Below, one piece after another: positions 50,912-59,712 of a stretch of DNA of 64,000 bases (position 1 is the first letter of the stretch; every line of letters begins with the position of its first letter). A program made the translations under genes and the position numbers. The DNA lies in the NCBI GenBank assembly GCA_038087015.1, contig JASBNA010000079.1, forward strand, positions 119,765 to 183,764, read 5' to 3'. The notes under the pieces were generated by a model. The model saw only the letters and a list, made by a program, of their open reading frames with translations, was not told where the DNA came from and did no database searches. This DNA is from Cerrena zonata. Lineage: Eukaryota > Basidiomycota > Agaricomycetes > Polyporales > Cerrenaceae.

Positions 50912-52858
50912 TTACATTCTATCAACAGGGGTCAAACCTAACAAGACCATACCGTTATATAAGACTTGTCTAGCGGAAGCGTATAAAGCTAATCTAGCGG
51001 TAGCCAATTCTTCAGTTTGACCGGCAACCCATAAGATATCGTAACATTGAGAGACAATATGGGTCAAACTGAATAAGTAGGTGACGATAGTTGATGGTTC
51101 GTGATTTTTCAAGGCTTTCTTGATAGTATCTGGGTATTGGGCCAAGGTCCTAATCAAGTTTTCAGCACATGGTTCGACCAATAAGTCGTAGTTCGCATCA
51201 GCTAATTTAGATTCATCGATGTTAGATTTTCTTTGAACTGATCTTAAACGGGAGTGGGCGTATTGTAAGTAAGGACCAGTGTCACCTTCAAAAGAGGTCA
51301 TTCTATCCCATTTAAATTCGTAGTTATTAATACGTTTAGATTGCATGTCTTGAATCATAACAGCAGAAATACCGATTAAGTCAGCAATCTTATCAGGGTT
51401 TTCAATTTGTTTGTATTTATCTTCATTCTTTTTCATGACTTCATGCATTTTTTCTTTAGTTTCTTCCAAGATGTTATCTAAAAAGACAACGGTACCTTTT
51501 CTAGTGGACATACCTTGAACCATACCAAAATTAACATGTTCTAAATTCTTAGCCCATGGGAAATTCATTTGTTTTAAAATTTCAAAAAATTGAGCAACAT
51601 GTAAATCTTGTTGAGAGGCGATGACATAAATCATTTTATCAAATTTATATTGATCGTAACGTTTAATAGCTTCACCAACATCTCTAGTCAAGTATAATGA
51701 GGTACCATCTGATTTTTCAACTAAACATTTACCTAATTTTTTATTGAATTTAGTCAAGTCAATTAATTTGGCCCCTCTATCTTCATGAATTAAACCTTTA
51801 TCAGCAAAGATTTGAGTAGCATTTTGCATACTTTCACGAGAAACTTGAGATTCACCAGAGTAAACATCGTATTTAATATTAAGACGACCATAAGTATCAA
51901 CATATTTTTCAATGGATAATTCTCTGAATCTTTTCCAGATAGCTAAAGCTTCTTCATCACCATTTTCCATTTTTTTAAAATAGTCTCTAGCTTTAGCATT
52001 GGTACCATCTTCTTTATCTTCACCTTCTTCGGTGATATCTTTATTAATTTTGACATAAACATCAAATAAATGATTAATTGGATCTTTAGCTAATAATTCT
52101 TCGCTACCGTATTTAGAGAAACCAATTGCTAAAATACCAAATTGTTTACCCCAATCACCCAAATAATTGATTCTGGTAACATCCCAACCAGCTTTTTCAT
52201 ATAAGTTAGATAAAAACCCACCAATAATGGTTGATCTTAAATGACCAGCATGGAAAGGCTTAGCAATGTTTGGAGAAGAAAATTCAACAATGATTTTCTT
52301 ACCAACGCCTAAAGGTAAAGCACCATATTCAGTAGTTCTCAATAAAGTATCTCTAATAACAGTATTATATAAAAGAGATTTATTGAAGTAAAATTGCAAA
52401 AATTGACCTTCAGGTCTAACTTCTGATAAAAATTTACCCTTGTTGAAATTTTCTGACCACTCAATAGCTTTAGCTTTTAAATCGATACCTTTCAATCTCA
52501 ATCTTGGTAATGGAACAAGTAAATCCCCTTTATCTAAAGTTGCAGGAATGTTTAAAGCATCAAAAATGATGGCCTTATCAACACCACTAACTGCATGCAA
52601 TTCAGTGGTAATATAGTTTCTCAAAACATCCAAGATGTTAAAGTCTGGATTGGAATCTTTAATAGTTTCTGGTTGTTCCAAACCTAATTTTGATAATCCT
52701 TCAGCTATCGATTGGACTGAAGGAGTAGAATGGATGGCAGCAGCTGACATTCTGAACAACGACGAGTGATCTAGTAAGTGACGACGATACAAGACGGGAC
52801 GAGCACACAACAATGAAGTTCTTAAACTATAGTAAGCCTGGTGTCTTATATAGTTCAT
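50912..52858 (-). CDS. Arginyl-tRNA synthetase, possibly dual-targeted
   Basis: This class I enzyme charges tRNA-Arg. The 648-residue protein shows the N-terminal Arg-tRNA synthetase domain, the HIGH-type motif FHAGHLRSTIIG, NYLGDWGKQFG, the KMSKS-equivalent GMVQGMSTRKGT, SFEGDTGPYLQYAHSRL, and a DALR anticodon-binding C-terminus. ATG at 52858 begins a 36-residue extension (MNYIRHQAYYSLRTSLLCAR, Arg-rich with one Asp and no Glu) like a mitochondrial presequence. An internal Met (52750, MSAAAIHSTPS) could start the cytosolic form. Saccharomyces uses separate genes (YDR341C and MSR1). Strong codon bias argues for the main cytosolic enzyme. Confidence 0.93.
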   Translation of the reverse strand: MNYIRHQAYYSLRTSLLCARPVLYRRHLLDHSSLFRMSAAAIHSTPSVQSIAEGLSKLGLEQPETIKDSNPDFNILDVLRNYITTELHAVSGVDKAIIFDALNIPATLDKGDLLVPLPRLRLKGIDLKAKAIEWSENFNKGKFLSEVRPEGQFLQFYFNKSLLYNTVIRDTLLRTTEYGALPLGVGKKIIVEFSSPNIAKPFHAGHLRSTIIGGFLSNLYEKAGWDVTRINYLGDWGKQFGILAIGFSKYGSEELLAKDPINHLFDVYVKINKDITEEGEDKEDGTNAKARDYFKKMENGDEEALAIWKRFRELSIEKYVDTYGRLNIKYDVYSGESQVSRESMQNATQIFADKGLIHEDRGAKLIDLTKFNKKLGKCLVEKSDGTSLYLTRDVGEAIKRYDQYKFDKMIYVIASQQDLHVAQFFEILKQMNFPWAKNLEHVNFGMVQGMSTRKGTVVFLDNILEETKEKMHEVMKKNEDKYKQIENPDKIADLIGISAVMIQDMQSKRINNYEFKWDRMTSFEGDTGPYLQYAHSRLRSVQRKSNIDESKLADANYDLLVEPCAENLIRTLAQYPDTIKKALKNHEPSTIVTYLFSLTHIVSQCYDILWVAGQTEELATARLALYASARQVLYNGMVLLGLTPVDRM

Positions 52859-52904
52859 CAACGAATCTTCAAGATGAGATAGCAGATTTTTCTAATGATA
52901 CCTG

Positions 52905-52931
<27 letters not shown>
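52905..52931. promoter_or_regulatory. A27 tract in the ArgRS/RUP1 divergent promoter
   Basis: A run of 27 A followed by T5 lies about 50 bases upstream of the ArgRS start codon, within the 389-base divergent promoter. Such tracts exclude nucleosomes in yeasts. Run length is likely uncertain in the assembly. Confidence 0.7.
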
Positions 52932-52935
<4 letters not shown>

Positions 52936-53247
52936 TCGCTCTCAAAATGAATGAACAAAACTAAAAGCAGGTGCTATGCTCAGTTCGTAGTTGAGTCATA
53001 ATTTTTGCAACTGGGCCCTTAGCGGGTGGGATTGTATTTACTTTGACCGGTTTTTGCTCTGGATTTAATTGCAATGTAGTCCGTGTATAGCATCTATAAG
53101 TAGTCAAACGCAAGATGGTATTTGGTAAAAGAGTGCACTTTACAAAAACCCATCACGATAAAAAACCAATTGAAGGGAGGTTTTCAGTGAAGATAAAGTA
53201 TAGGATCAATTGAGGTCAAGGATCGAAAGAAGGATCAATTAGTGATT

Positions 53248-55053
53248 ATGCTGGAGAATATCAGTCGACTTACCGAGATGGGGTTCAGCCCCGAGCAAGC
53301 ACAAGAAGCACTCGATATTACTAAAGGGGACGTATCAAGAGCAATCGGGTACTTATTTGGAGATCCCATTGAGACAGAAGCACCGGAAACCACTCAGGAG
53401 GGAAAGCAATTGGTGAATTCACCAACTGACGAAGAAGGAGATGAGAAAGCCGATGACTATATGGGGGACACGGTCAATGTTAAGAATGCACAGGATATCC
53501 CCCAATTTAATGAATATAGACAAGCACCGGTGGAAGAATATGGAAGTTACCAATATATCGAGGATGACTCCATACCAGCGCTTAACCCGCAAGTGGAAGA
53601 AGCCAATATGTTGGAGGAACGGTTGTATGAGCAAACCAAGGACGAAGGGGTCCCTACTGCGATAGTGTTGAGTAAGAAGAAATACTTGGAGAATTATTTG
53701 ATCCCGGTTTTGGTAATATTGGGACAAAGTCAAAAGTTCTATTCGTTGATTATGATTGATTTGGAAGAGAAACACGATGAAGAAGATAAAGAGAATGGTG
53801 GAGATATTGAACAAGCGTATCATTTTTTGAAAGAGGTTCAATATTTACTTTACGTTATAAATTATCGAGAAGGGAAACGTCAATATATTAATTTTGATGA
53901 ATTGATTAAGAACGTACCTAAAGATTTCAAGCAAAAGCTTACTGAGGTTGAAACTGTTGATGAAGTGATCTTGAGAATATACGAAACACTTAATTATAAT
54001 TATAATTTAGTTGTTGGTAAAGACTCTCCAAATTATAATAAGATTGAAGAACTATTACAATCGATGGTTGAGAGTATTGCTGATAATGTCAAGAGTGGAT
54101 TATACTTAGTTGAAATTGATAATGATTCCAGATCATCAACGCTATATGGAACTTTGAATCAGTTATTTTGGGAAGCTAATTTTAAAAAATTAGGGTATAT
54201 GCAATACGAAAGAGTTAGTCCAGTGGTTAGTTTCCATTTAGTTGGAGATGGGGATGACGACGATATTAATATGGCTGATGAATTACCAAGCCAACCAATT
54301 CACTTGGATGAATGGTTTTACCCGCAGATATATCTGAGCCAATGTATATCAAGTGTAATGGATTTACGAGCAGAAGAAGTTAAGCATGAAGAAGAACGTA
54401 AAAACCTGACTAGAGAGATTTTGCAAATGAACTTCTTCGAAGGGAAGAAGATCGATCAGGTTTTGAAACAATCGTTAAATTATCTAGCAAAACTGGTGAA
54501 TGAAGATATATATCAAGATTTAGAGAACTTACGGGTTAAAATGGAAGATGAGCGGGCTAAAAATGGGGCTAAACAAGAAGAATCCCGAGAATTGATGAAT
54601 AAAACAGACATTAGAAATTACCAAAATATAGTTGACCATTATAATCAACTGGGAAACCCTCCATTAGCCAAATACGAGCTAAAGGGAGTTATTTTAGATG
54701 ATTCTCGTTATTTCTTCAAACAACAAGATGATTGGTTCTATTATGAAGCGTATAGTAAGCAGTTTCTGAACAATAATAAGGTTACTGACTATAACATTGT
54801 GCAAATGGAAGATTTTGAAAAAATTCAACGGGTAGTATACAACCACACCAATTCCTCAATTAATGGATTGACCCTAATCTACGTCGAAGACTCTAATGCC
54901 GATTCCAGTTTACCCCAAGTCAACTACTTGCAAACCCGATTCGAAAACGAAGAACACCAGTTCTTGCAAAAATATAAAGAGTATCAAGAATGCAAAAGCC
55001 CGCCAAACGAAGAATCATCTGATCTTCCATCCAACCAATTAGTAGATTTATAA
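53248..55053 (+). CDS. RUP1: UBA-domain protein Rup1 (Rsp5-Ubp2 adaptor)
   Basis: The 601-residue protein has an N-terminal UBA domain (about 1-38: ENISRLTEMGFSPEQAQEAL, then GDVSRAIGYLFG). A low-complexity acidic linker and a large helical region without other known domains follow, including charged coiled-coil stretches near 370-450. This layout matches Rup1, which bridges the ubiquitin ligase Rsp5 and the deubiquitinase Ubp2 (yeast 671 residues). A ubiquitin-specific protease is excluded because no Cys or His box is present. ATG at 53248 is used; the upstream extension begins at GTG. Its second codon is CTG, so Ser under the CUG code. Confidence 0.75.
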   Translation: MLENISRLTEMGFSPEQAQEALDITKGDVSRAIGYLFGDPIETEAPETTQEGKQLVNSPTDEEGDEKADDYMGDTVNVKNAQDIPQFNEYRQAPVEEYGSYQYIEDDSIPALNPQVEEANMLEERLYEQTKDEGVPTAIVLSKKKYLENYLIPVLVILGQSQKFYSLIMIDLEEKHDEEDKENGGDIEQAYHFLKEVQYLLYVINYREGKRQYINFDELIKNVPKDFKQKLTEVETVDEVILRIYETLNYNYNLVVGKDSPNYNKIEELLQSMVESIADNVKSGLYLVEIDNDSRSSTLYGTLNQLFWEANFKKLGYMQYERVSPVVSFHLVGDGDDDDINMADELPSQPIHLDEWFYPQIYLSQCISSVMDLRAEEVKHEEERKNLTREILQMNFFEGKKIDQVLKQSLNYLAKLVNEDIYQDLENLRVKMEDERAKNGAKQEESRELMNKTDIRNYQNIVDHYNQLGNPPLAKYELKGVILDDSRYFFKQQDDWFYYEAYSKQFLNNNKVTDYNIVQMEDFEKIQRVVYNHTNSSINGLTLIYVEDSNADSSLPQVNYLQTRFENEEHQFLQKYKEYQECKSPPNEESSDLPSNQLVDL

Positions 55054-55258
55054 TCATTGCAAATACACGATATACATGCCCATACAGGTCCCCCCCCGTG
55101 TGTACGGGTGTCTGCTTCGTGAGACAAAACGCACATGCTGCTAAACCAAAAGGCGGAACTCCCATACGGTTTACAAGAGGAATAGCATACTAGCCCGGAC
55201 TGACAGTTGGGTGAACTAAATTGCAATGACAATGCTATGATCTAAAGCACAGAACAAG

Positions 55259-55450
55259 ATGGATAAAATAATTGCGAAAAAGAAGCCTTCCTCCCGCTTG
55301 AAGACCGATTATACCCCCATAGGGGTGGGTTCAACAAAAGCCCATTTGCAAGCCAATCGGAAAGTTGGGTATAAATACGAAGCAAACAAATATCACGGGC
55401 CATTGATATATACGGGATATGTGGTTCTGGATTCACGTTGGGTAATTTAG
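55259..55450 (+). CDS. Doubtful small ORF (63 aa)
   Basis: An ATG-initiated frame rich in Lys and Tyr (KVGYKYEANKYHGPLIYTGY). No family is recognised, and a longer frame overlaps it on the other strand (55242-55568). The surrounding 900 bases hold no other gene. It could be a small orphan protein or chance. Confidence 0.22.
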   Translation: MDKIIAKKKPSSRLKTDYTPIGVGSTKAHLQANRKVGYKYEANKYHGPLIYTGYVVLDSRWVI

Positions 55451-55726
55451 AGAAAATAGATGTACGGCACCTTAAACCAGTGCTGTTTGTAGATAAATTA
55501 ACGCTCAATCTGAAATAGCGTTTTAGACGAAGCATCGCCCAAGAATTGCAAGAAGGCGGTCTAAGCAAGTTAGCGCGTTGGAGTTTTCCATCATCAACGC
55601 GTTGGAGTTGAGAAAAATGATGGTTCCATTCGGTTACAAATCTAAATTAGGTTTTGTTGTTGGCCTACCCTTTCGTATTCTGATAGTTTATTGGAGTTTT
55701 CTTTGATCTTGTTGTGTTTTGCAGGT

Positions 55727-55798
55727 ATTGTACTGTGAATTGTACTCTAGATTGTACTTTAAATTGTAAATTGTATTGTAAAGTTAATTGTAAATTGG
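55727..55798. repeat. 12-bp periodic ATTGTA repeat upstream of the DCR2-like gene
   Basis: ATTGTA occurs at 55727, 55739, 55751, 55763, 55775 and 55787, exactly every 12 bases, with one further copy at 55770. The six bases between copies vary (CTGTGA, CTCTAG, CTTTAA, AATTGT, AAGTTA, AATTGG). The array ends about 160 bases before the DCR2-like ATG at 55960. Confidence 0.85.
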
Positions 55799-55959
55799 TA
55801 AAGTTTTTATTTTTTTTTTCATTATTATTTTATTTTTTTTTTTGTCAATACTTATAAATAGAAAAGTCTTCTTTCGCTTTTCTTTTTGGAGGTTTGTTTT
55901 ATAAATACCAAACCAAATCATCAACCTATCCATCCTTGGGAGCTACTTATCAACCAATA

Positions 55960-57669
55960 ATGAAACAGCTACGGTGCTTTAGGATTCGCAAAGTGAACCT
56001 TTTAGTAATCATCCTAACGTTACTAGGATTAATAATATATTCATTGAACTACCATTTCCAAGTATCGATAGATAAGTCATTACTAACGTCAAGTTCTAAA
56101 GACTTAACCAGGTTATTTCCCGACCATTTGGAAAATCCTTCGGTAGAAGAGATTCTTGCGGTTAATGCAACCATCACCTCGATTGAGATAAGAAGATGTT
56201 TGAAATATTTCACTTGTAATTCCATTCCGGAACCAACTGCTAAGAAATCGATTCTTGAATATAAGACTCCCTTGAATCTTTATTCGAGTTCTTGGTTTGA
56301 TTATCATATTTATTTGATTTATGAAAGAACTGATGATCTTGAAAATGTATTAACTGATATCCAAATATTACCAAATGGTAAAGATCCAATAACCCCAGCC
56401 AATCAACCGGGCAAATGGATTTCTAATAAGTTCAATTCTAACATTAATATTTGGTTATATTACTCTCCAAATACCCATCAAACAAGAATGATTAGGGATA
56501 TTGATGTTCTTTTCGGTCATAATGATCTTTCGGATGATCGTCCATATTGGAAATACCAGCCAAATCCAATTCTGCTCCCCTTTACTCTGTCAATACCTCC
56601 TCATTTATCATTATTGAAATTTAGTCAAGATGATTTGAAGGACGTCGATAGTAAATTTAATGATTTGAAATCGAAAAATATCATTTTGAGCAATCATGAA
56701 AATTATAAAATTATGCAAATTAGTGATTTACATTTTGGCCAGAATTTAGGATTGTGTCTTGATGGTGATAATTCTAATTGTAAGTCTGATTATAAAACTG
56801 TTAAATTTATGGAACTGGCTATAAAAGCCGATAAACCAGATTTGGTGGTTATCACTGGAGATTTAATTGATTTCAGAAGATTGAAAAATTTTAAATCAGT
56901 TATTTTGAAAGCACTTTCTCCAATATTGAAAAATCGTATTCCCTTTGTTTTCACTTTTGGTGAATCGGATTATAATATCGATAATGATATTACTAAAAAA
57001 AGATTTTTAAAGTTCATCAGTTCTTTACCTCTTTGTTATAATAAACCTGAACCTGAAGATAATTCTTTACACGGATTATCAAATTATAATTTAAACGTTT
57101 ATTATGTTGAAAATAATGATATTGATATAAACAATCTTGCTTTAAATAAACCAAATGCTCATATTGCAATTTTAGATTCGGAAAATAAAAAAATTGATTC
57201 TTCTCAAATTAATTATTTATACCGTCTTAATGGTGATTTTGATGCTACTTCCAAGATTTTTAAATTACTTTTTTTCCATTATCCTTTGCCCAATTTCCGT
57301 CCTCAAGGTAAATTTAAATTAATTGGTGGTTATAATATGAAAAGTAATTTGAATTCGGCTTCAAATCCAAAATTTAAAAATGATATTATAAATATGGGTT
57401 ATCATGTCGTTTCCGTTGGTCATGAACATGAAAATGATGCTTGTCTATTAAGTTACTTGGATAATGATGATTCTAAACTGATTTGGCTTTGCTACAATAG
57501 TATCACTGGTGATTCCGGCCAAACTGATTTAAATAATGATTACCAAAGAAAACTTAGAATGTTTAGTATGGATCTTGCTGATAATTCCGAAAATAAAAGA
57601 TTATTAAGTTGGAAAGTTGGCGAATCTGACGCAGGGGCCATCGATTATCAAAAAATCTTTTCCTTCTAA
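55960..57669 (+). CDS. DCR2: Dcr2/Sia1-type metallophosphoesterase with an altered metal motif
   Basis: The 569-residue protein has an N-terminal transmembrane anchor (about residues 11-29, VNLLVIILTLLGLIIYSL) and a calcineurin-like phosphoesterase domain (about 250-560): IMQISDLHFG (DxH motif), LVVITGDLIDF (GD motif), FHYPLPNF and VSVGHEHEND (GHxH). In place of the usual GNH[DE] motif it has FGESDYN, so the metal- and phosphate-contacting Asn and His appear to be replaced by Glu and Ser. Saccharomyces Dcr2 (578) dephosphorylates Sic1 and Ire1. Whether this protein is active is unclear. It could be the paralogue Sia1. ATG at 55960 is the first in frame. Confidence 0.8.
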   Translation: MKQLRCFRIRKVNLLVIILTLLGLIIYSLNYHFQVSIDKSLLTSSSKDLTRLFPDHLENPSVEEILAVNATITSIEIRRCLKYFTCNSIPEPTAKKSILEYKTPLNLYSSSWFDYHIYLIYERTDDLENVLTDIQILPNGKDPITPANQPGKWISNKFNSNINIWLYYSPNTHQTRMIRDIDVLFGHNDLSDDRPYWKYQPNPILLPFTLSIPPHLSLLKFSQDDLKDVDSKFNDLKSKNIILSNHENYKIMQISDLHFGQNLGLCLDGDNSNCKSDYKTVKFMELAIKADKPDLVVITGDLIDFRRLKNFKSVILKALSPILKNRIPFVFTFGESDYNIDNDITKKRFLKFISSLPLCYNKPEPEDNSLHGLSNYNLNVYYVENNDIDINNLALNKPNAHIAILDSENKKIDSSQINYLYRLNGDFDATSKIFKLLFFHYPLPNFRPQGKFKLIGGYNMKSNLNSASNPKFKNDIINMGYHVVSVGHEHENDACLLSYLDNDDSKLIWLCYNSITGDSGQTDLNNDYQRKLRMFSMDLADNSENKRLLSWKVGESDAGAIDYQKIFSF

Positions 57670-57921
57670 ACCTTGTATTATCTACTCGTTGTACTATCTG
57701 TTATTTGTTATGTCTTTAGTTCTTTATGTATTAATTCTATTTATTATGTTGCAGCCATTGCTTGTAGAAAAAAAAACACGAGATGAACGGGTCAATTTTG
57801 CACAAAAATAAAAAGAAAAAAAAATTGCCATAGAAAAAAAGCATCGCATCTCAAATAATTACTACTTATCATCTTATTCATCTTATTAACTTGATTTATT
57901 TACTCTTTTGTTAACTTTAAA

Positions 57922-58500
57922 ATGGGTAAAGCTAAAAAGACCAAGAAGTTCGCTTTGAAGAAAAGAACCCTCAATACCAAGGATCCCCGTATAGGACAAA
58001 ATAAACCAGCTAATAACCAGACCAATAATAAACCTAAAGATCCAGAATTAACTAAATCAGTTCCACAAGTATCTTCAGCACTTTTCTTCCAATATAACTC
58101 AGCCATCAAGCCACCTTATCAAGTTTTATTAGATACTAATTTTTTCAACTTTTCAATTCAAAAAAAAATTGATATTTACCGTGGATTAATGGATTGTCTT
58201 TATGCAAAATGTGTACCAATAGTTACTGACTGTGTAATGGCAGAATTAGAAAAATTAGGCCCCAAGTTTAGAATTGCTCTTCGATTAGCCAAGGATCCAA
58301 GAATTAAAAGAATCAGTTGTTCTCATCTGGGAACTTATGCTGATGATTGTCTTGTCAATAGAGTCATCCAACATAAATGTTATATTGTAGCTTCCAATGA
58401 TGCTGATTTAAAAAGAAGAATAAGAAAAGTCCCCGGTATTCCCATCATGAGTGTTGGGGGTCATGGTTATGTTATTGAAAGGTTACCTGATGTCTTTTGA
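57922..58500 (+). CDS. FCF1: rRNA-processing PIN-domain protein Fcf1
   Basis: Fcf1 (Utp24) is a small-subunit processome component and the endonuclease for early pre-18S cleavages. The 192-residue protein starts with a basic tail (MGKAKKTKKFALKKR) and has the PIN domain with its acidic residues: QVLLDTNFFNFS, VTDCVMAELEKLG, TYADDCLVNRV and VASNDADLKRRIRK. It ends IMSVGGHGYVIERLPDVF, nearly identical to yeast. An in-frame CTG in SHLGTY replaces Lys of yeast and human proteins; Ser under the CUG code is a milder change than Leu. Confidence 0.97.
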   Translation: MGKAKKTKKFALKKRTLNTKDPRIGQNKPANNQTNNKPKDPELTKSVPQVSSALFFQYNSAIKPPYQVLLDTNFFNFSIQKKIDIYRGLMDCLYAKCVPIVTDCVMAELEKLGPKFRIALRLAKDPRIKRISCSHLGTYADDCLVNRVIQHKCYIVASNDADLKRRIRKVPGIPIMSVGGHGYVIERLPDVF

Positions 58501-58595
58501 TTTTAATGGTTTGTGTGCCAGTGTATATTATATTCTCTTGATGAGTATTCAATTAATGAAAATTGCATAAGTACTGATTATTGTAGTCTTAATGT

Positions 58596-58622
58596 AAGCT
58601 AATTATAAGCTAATTATAAGCT
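58596..58622. repeat. 11-bp tandem repeat
   Basis: AAGCTAATTAT is repeated twice with a third partial copy (AAGCT) in the intergenic region between FCF1 and the orphan gene at 58737. Confidence 0.85.
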
Positions 58623-58736
58623 GTTTTAGAAAATCGCAACTCAACCAGTCAAATTTTTTCGCTCATTTCTGGCAAATTGTTGCAAAATTATTTGATTCTT
58701 TTTCACAAACTCTACTCCAGACCTTTTTATACAGAC

Positions 58737-59417
58737 ATGGATACAACCAGAGAAAAGGAAAACGGGTTCCTTCTCGCAGACTGTTTGAACCTATCTTCCT
58801 GTAACAATTCTCCAGTTAAACGTATTCAACTCAATAAGAATAAGTTTACTCATTTTGATAAAACTTCCTCTTCAACAGGTTCAATCATTGTCCCTGATGA
58901 AGAGTATGGTAAACAATCTTCAAATACTTTGGATTATCAAGCAAATTTGAAAAATAAAGCTGTCAAAGTAAGAAACAAACAACAAATGGATAGAATAAAT
59001 GAAGTTTTGTGCCAATTACAAGCATTATCGTTACCGAAATTCGACTCGTCATTGAACTATCAACTGCAGTTTAGACAATCATTAAGGGTTGATGGGAATA
59101 AAATTGCAAATTATTTTTCACTACTTGAATTAATAAGTGACTTAATCGACCAAATTAATCGAATGGAACGAAATTTAGATCTTTATGAGGTTAAGAAAAA
59201 AATCTTATTGAAAGATATCACCATGTTGATAAATGAAGATGAGTACCTACAAAATTCGAAAGTAAATTCTGAATCTAACCATAAAATTCACCAACCTTCT
59301 GGAGACCAGTTAGAAAATCTTTTTGATTATTTAACAGTGAAAGAGAAGTTGGATAAACTCTCAAATACAAGTGATACCGATGACGATTTTTCGGCTACAG
59401 ATTATGACTTCCGTTGA
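58737..59417 (+). CDS. Unrecognised protein with central helical region
   Basis: A 226-residue ATG-initiated protein of unknown family. The first 70 residues are polar. The middle (about 80-175) is helical with coiled-coil character (QQMDRINEVLCQLQAL, LLELISDLIDQINRMERNLDLYEVKKKIL). The C-terminus is acidic (SDTDDDFSATDYDF). This resembles small structural or cytoskeletal/kinetochore factors, but no specific assignment is possible. It follows FCF1 on the same strand, 236 bases downstream. The ATG is preferred over the upstream in-frame TTG. Confidence 0.6.
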   Translation: MDTTREKENGFLLADCLNLSSCNNSPVKRIQLNKNKFTHFDKTSSSTGSIIVPDEEYGKQSSNTLDYQANLKNKAVKVRNKQQMDRINEVLCQLQALSLPKFDSSLNYQLQFRQSLRVDGNKIANYFSLLELISDLIDQINRMERNLDLYEVKKKILLKDITMLINEDEYLQNSKVNSESNHKIHQPSGDQLENLFDYLTVKEKLDKLSNTSDTDDDFSATDYDFR

Positions 59418-59538
59418 GTGTTCTACTTTTTGAACTGAGATTAACATATATTAATTAGAGCATTATTATAAATATTATTAGAAAAGTTATTAGAATTATT
59501 ATTAGAATTTGTAGTCATCTCTAATTCAAACAAATTAA

Positions 59539-59712
59539 TTAAAAAATTAAAGCAGCAATACCAGCGGCAGCAAGACCAGCCCCAACAATACCGGTACTAG
59601 CATCAACACCCATCACACCATTACTGGAGGAGGAACTTGATGAGGAAGAGTTTGAAGCTTCAATTGAGGTCAAAGTAGCAAGAGCAGCAATGAAAATTTT
59701 AGATACTTGCAT
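59539..59712 (-). CDS. Very small secreted, GPI-anchor-type protein (57 aa)
   Basis: This short minus-strand ORF has a complete GPI-protein layout. It has a signal peptide (MQVSKIFIAALATLTSIEAS), a run of nine Ser (about residues 22-30), a short Asn/Gly segment (NGVMGVDASTG) and a C-terminal hydrophobic stretch IVGAGLAAAGIAALIF that ends the protein. This is the minimal form of a fungal cell-wall or plasma-membrane GPI protein. The Ser run could be O-mannosylated. Similar tiny GPI proteins are known in Candida species. It has no partner gene next to it. Function is unknown. Confidence 0.65.
   Translation of the reverse strand: MQVSKIFIAALATLTSIEASNSSSSSSSSSNGVMGVDASTGIVGAGLAAAGIAALIF

Noticed and set aside
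51160..51190. GGTTCGACC, a B-box-like sequence
   Set aside because: Lies within arginyl-tRNA synthetase coding sequence with no A box or cloverleaf.
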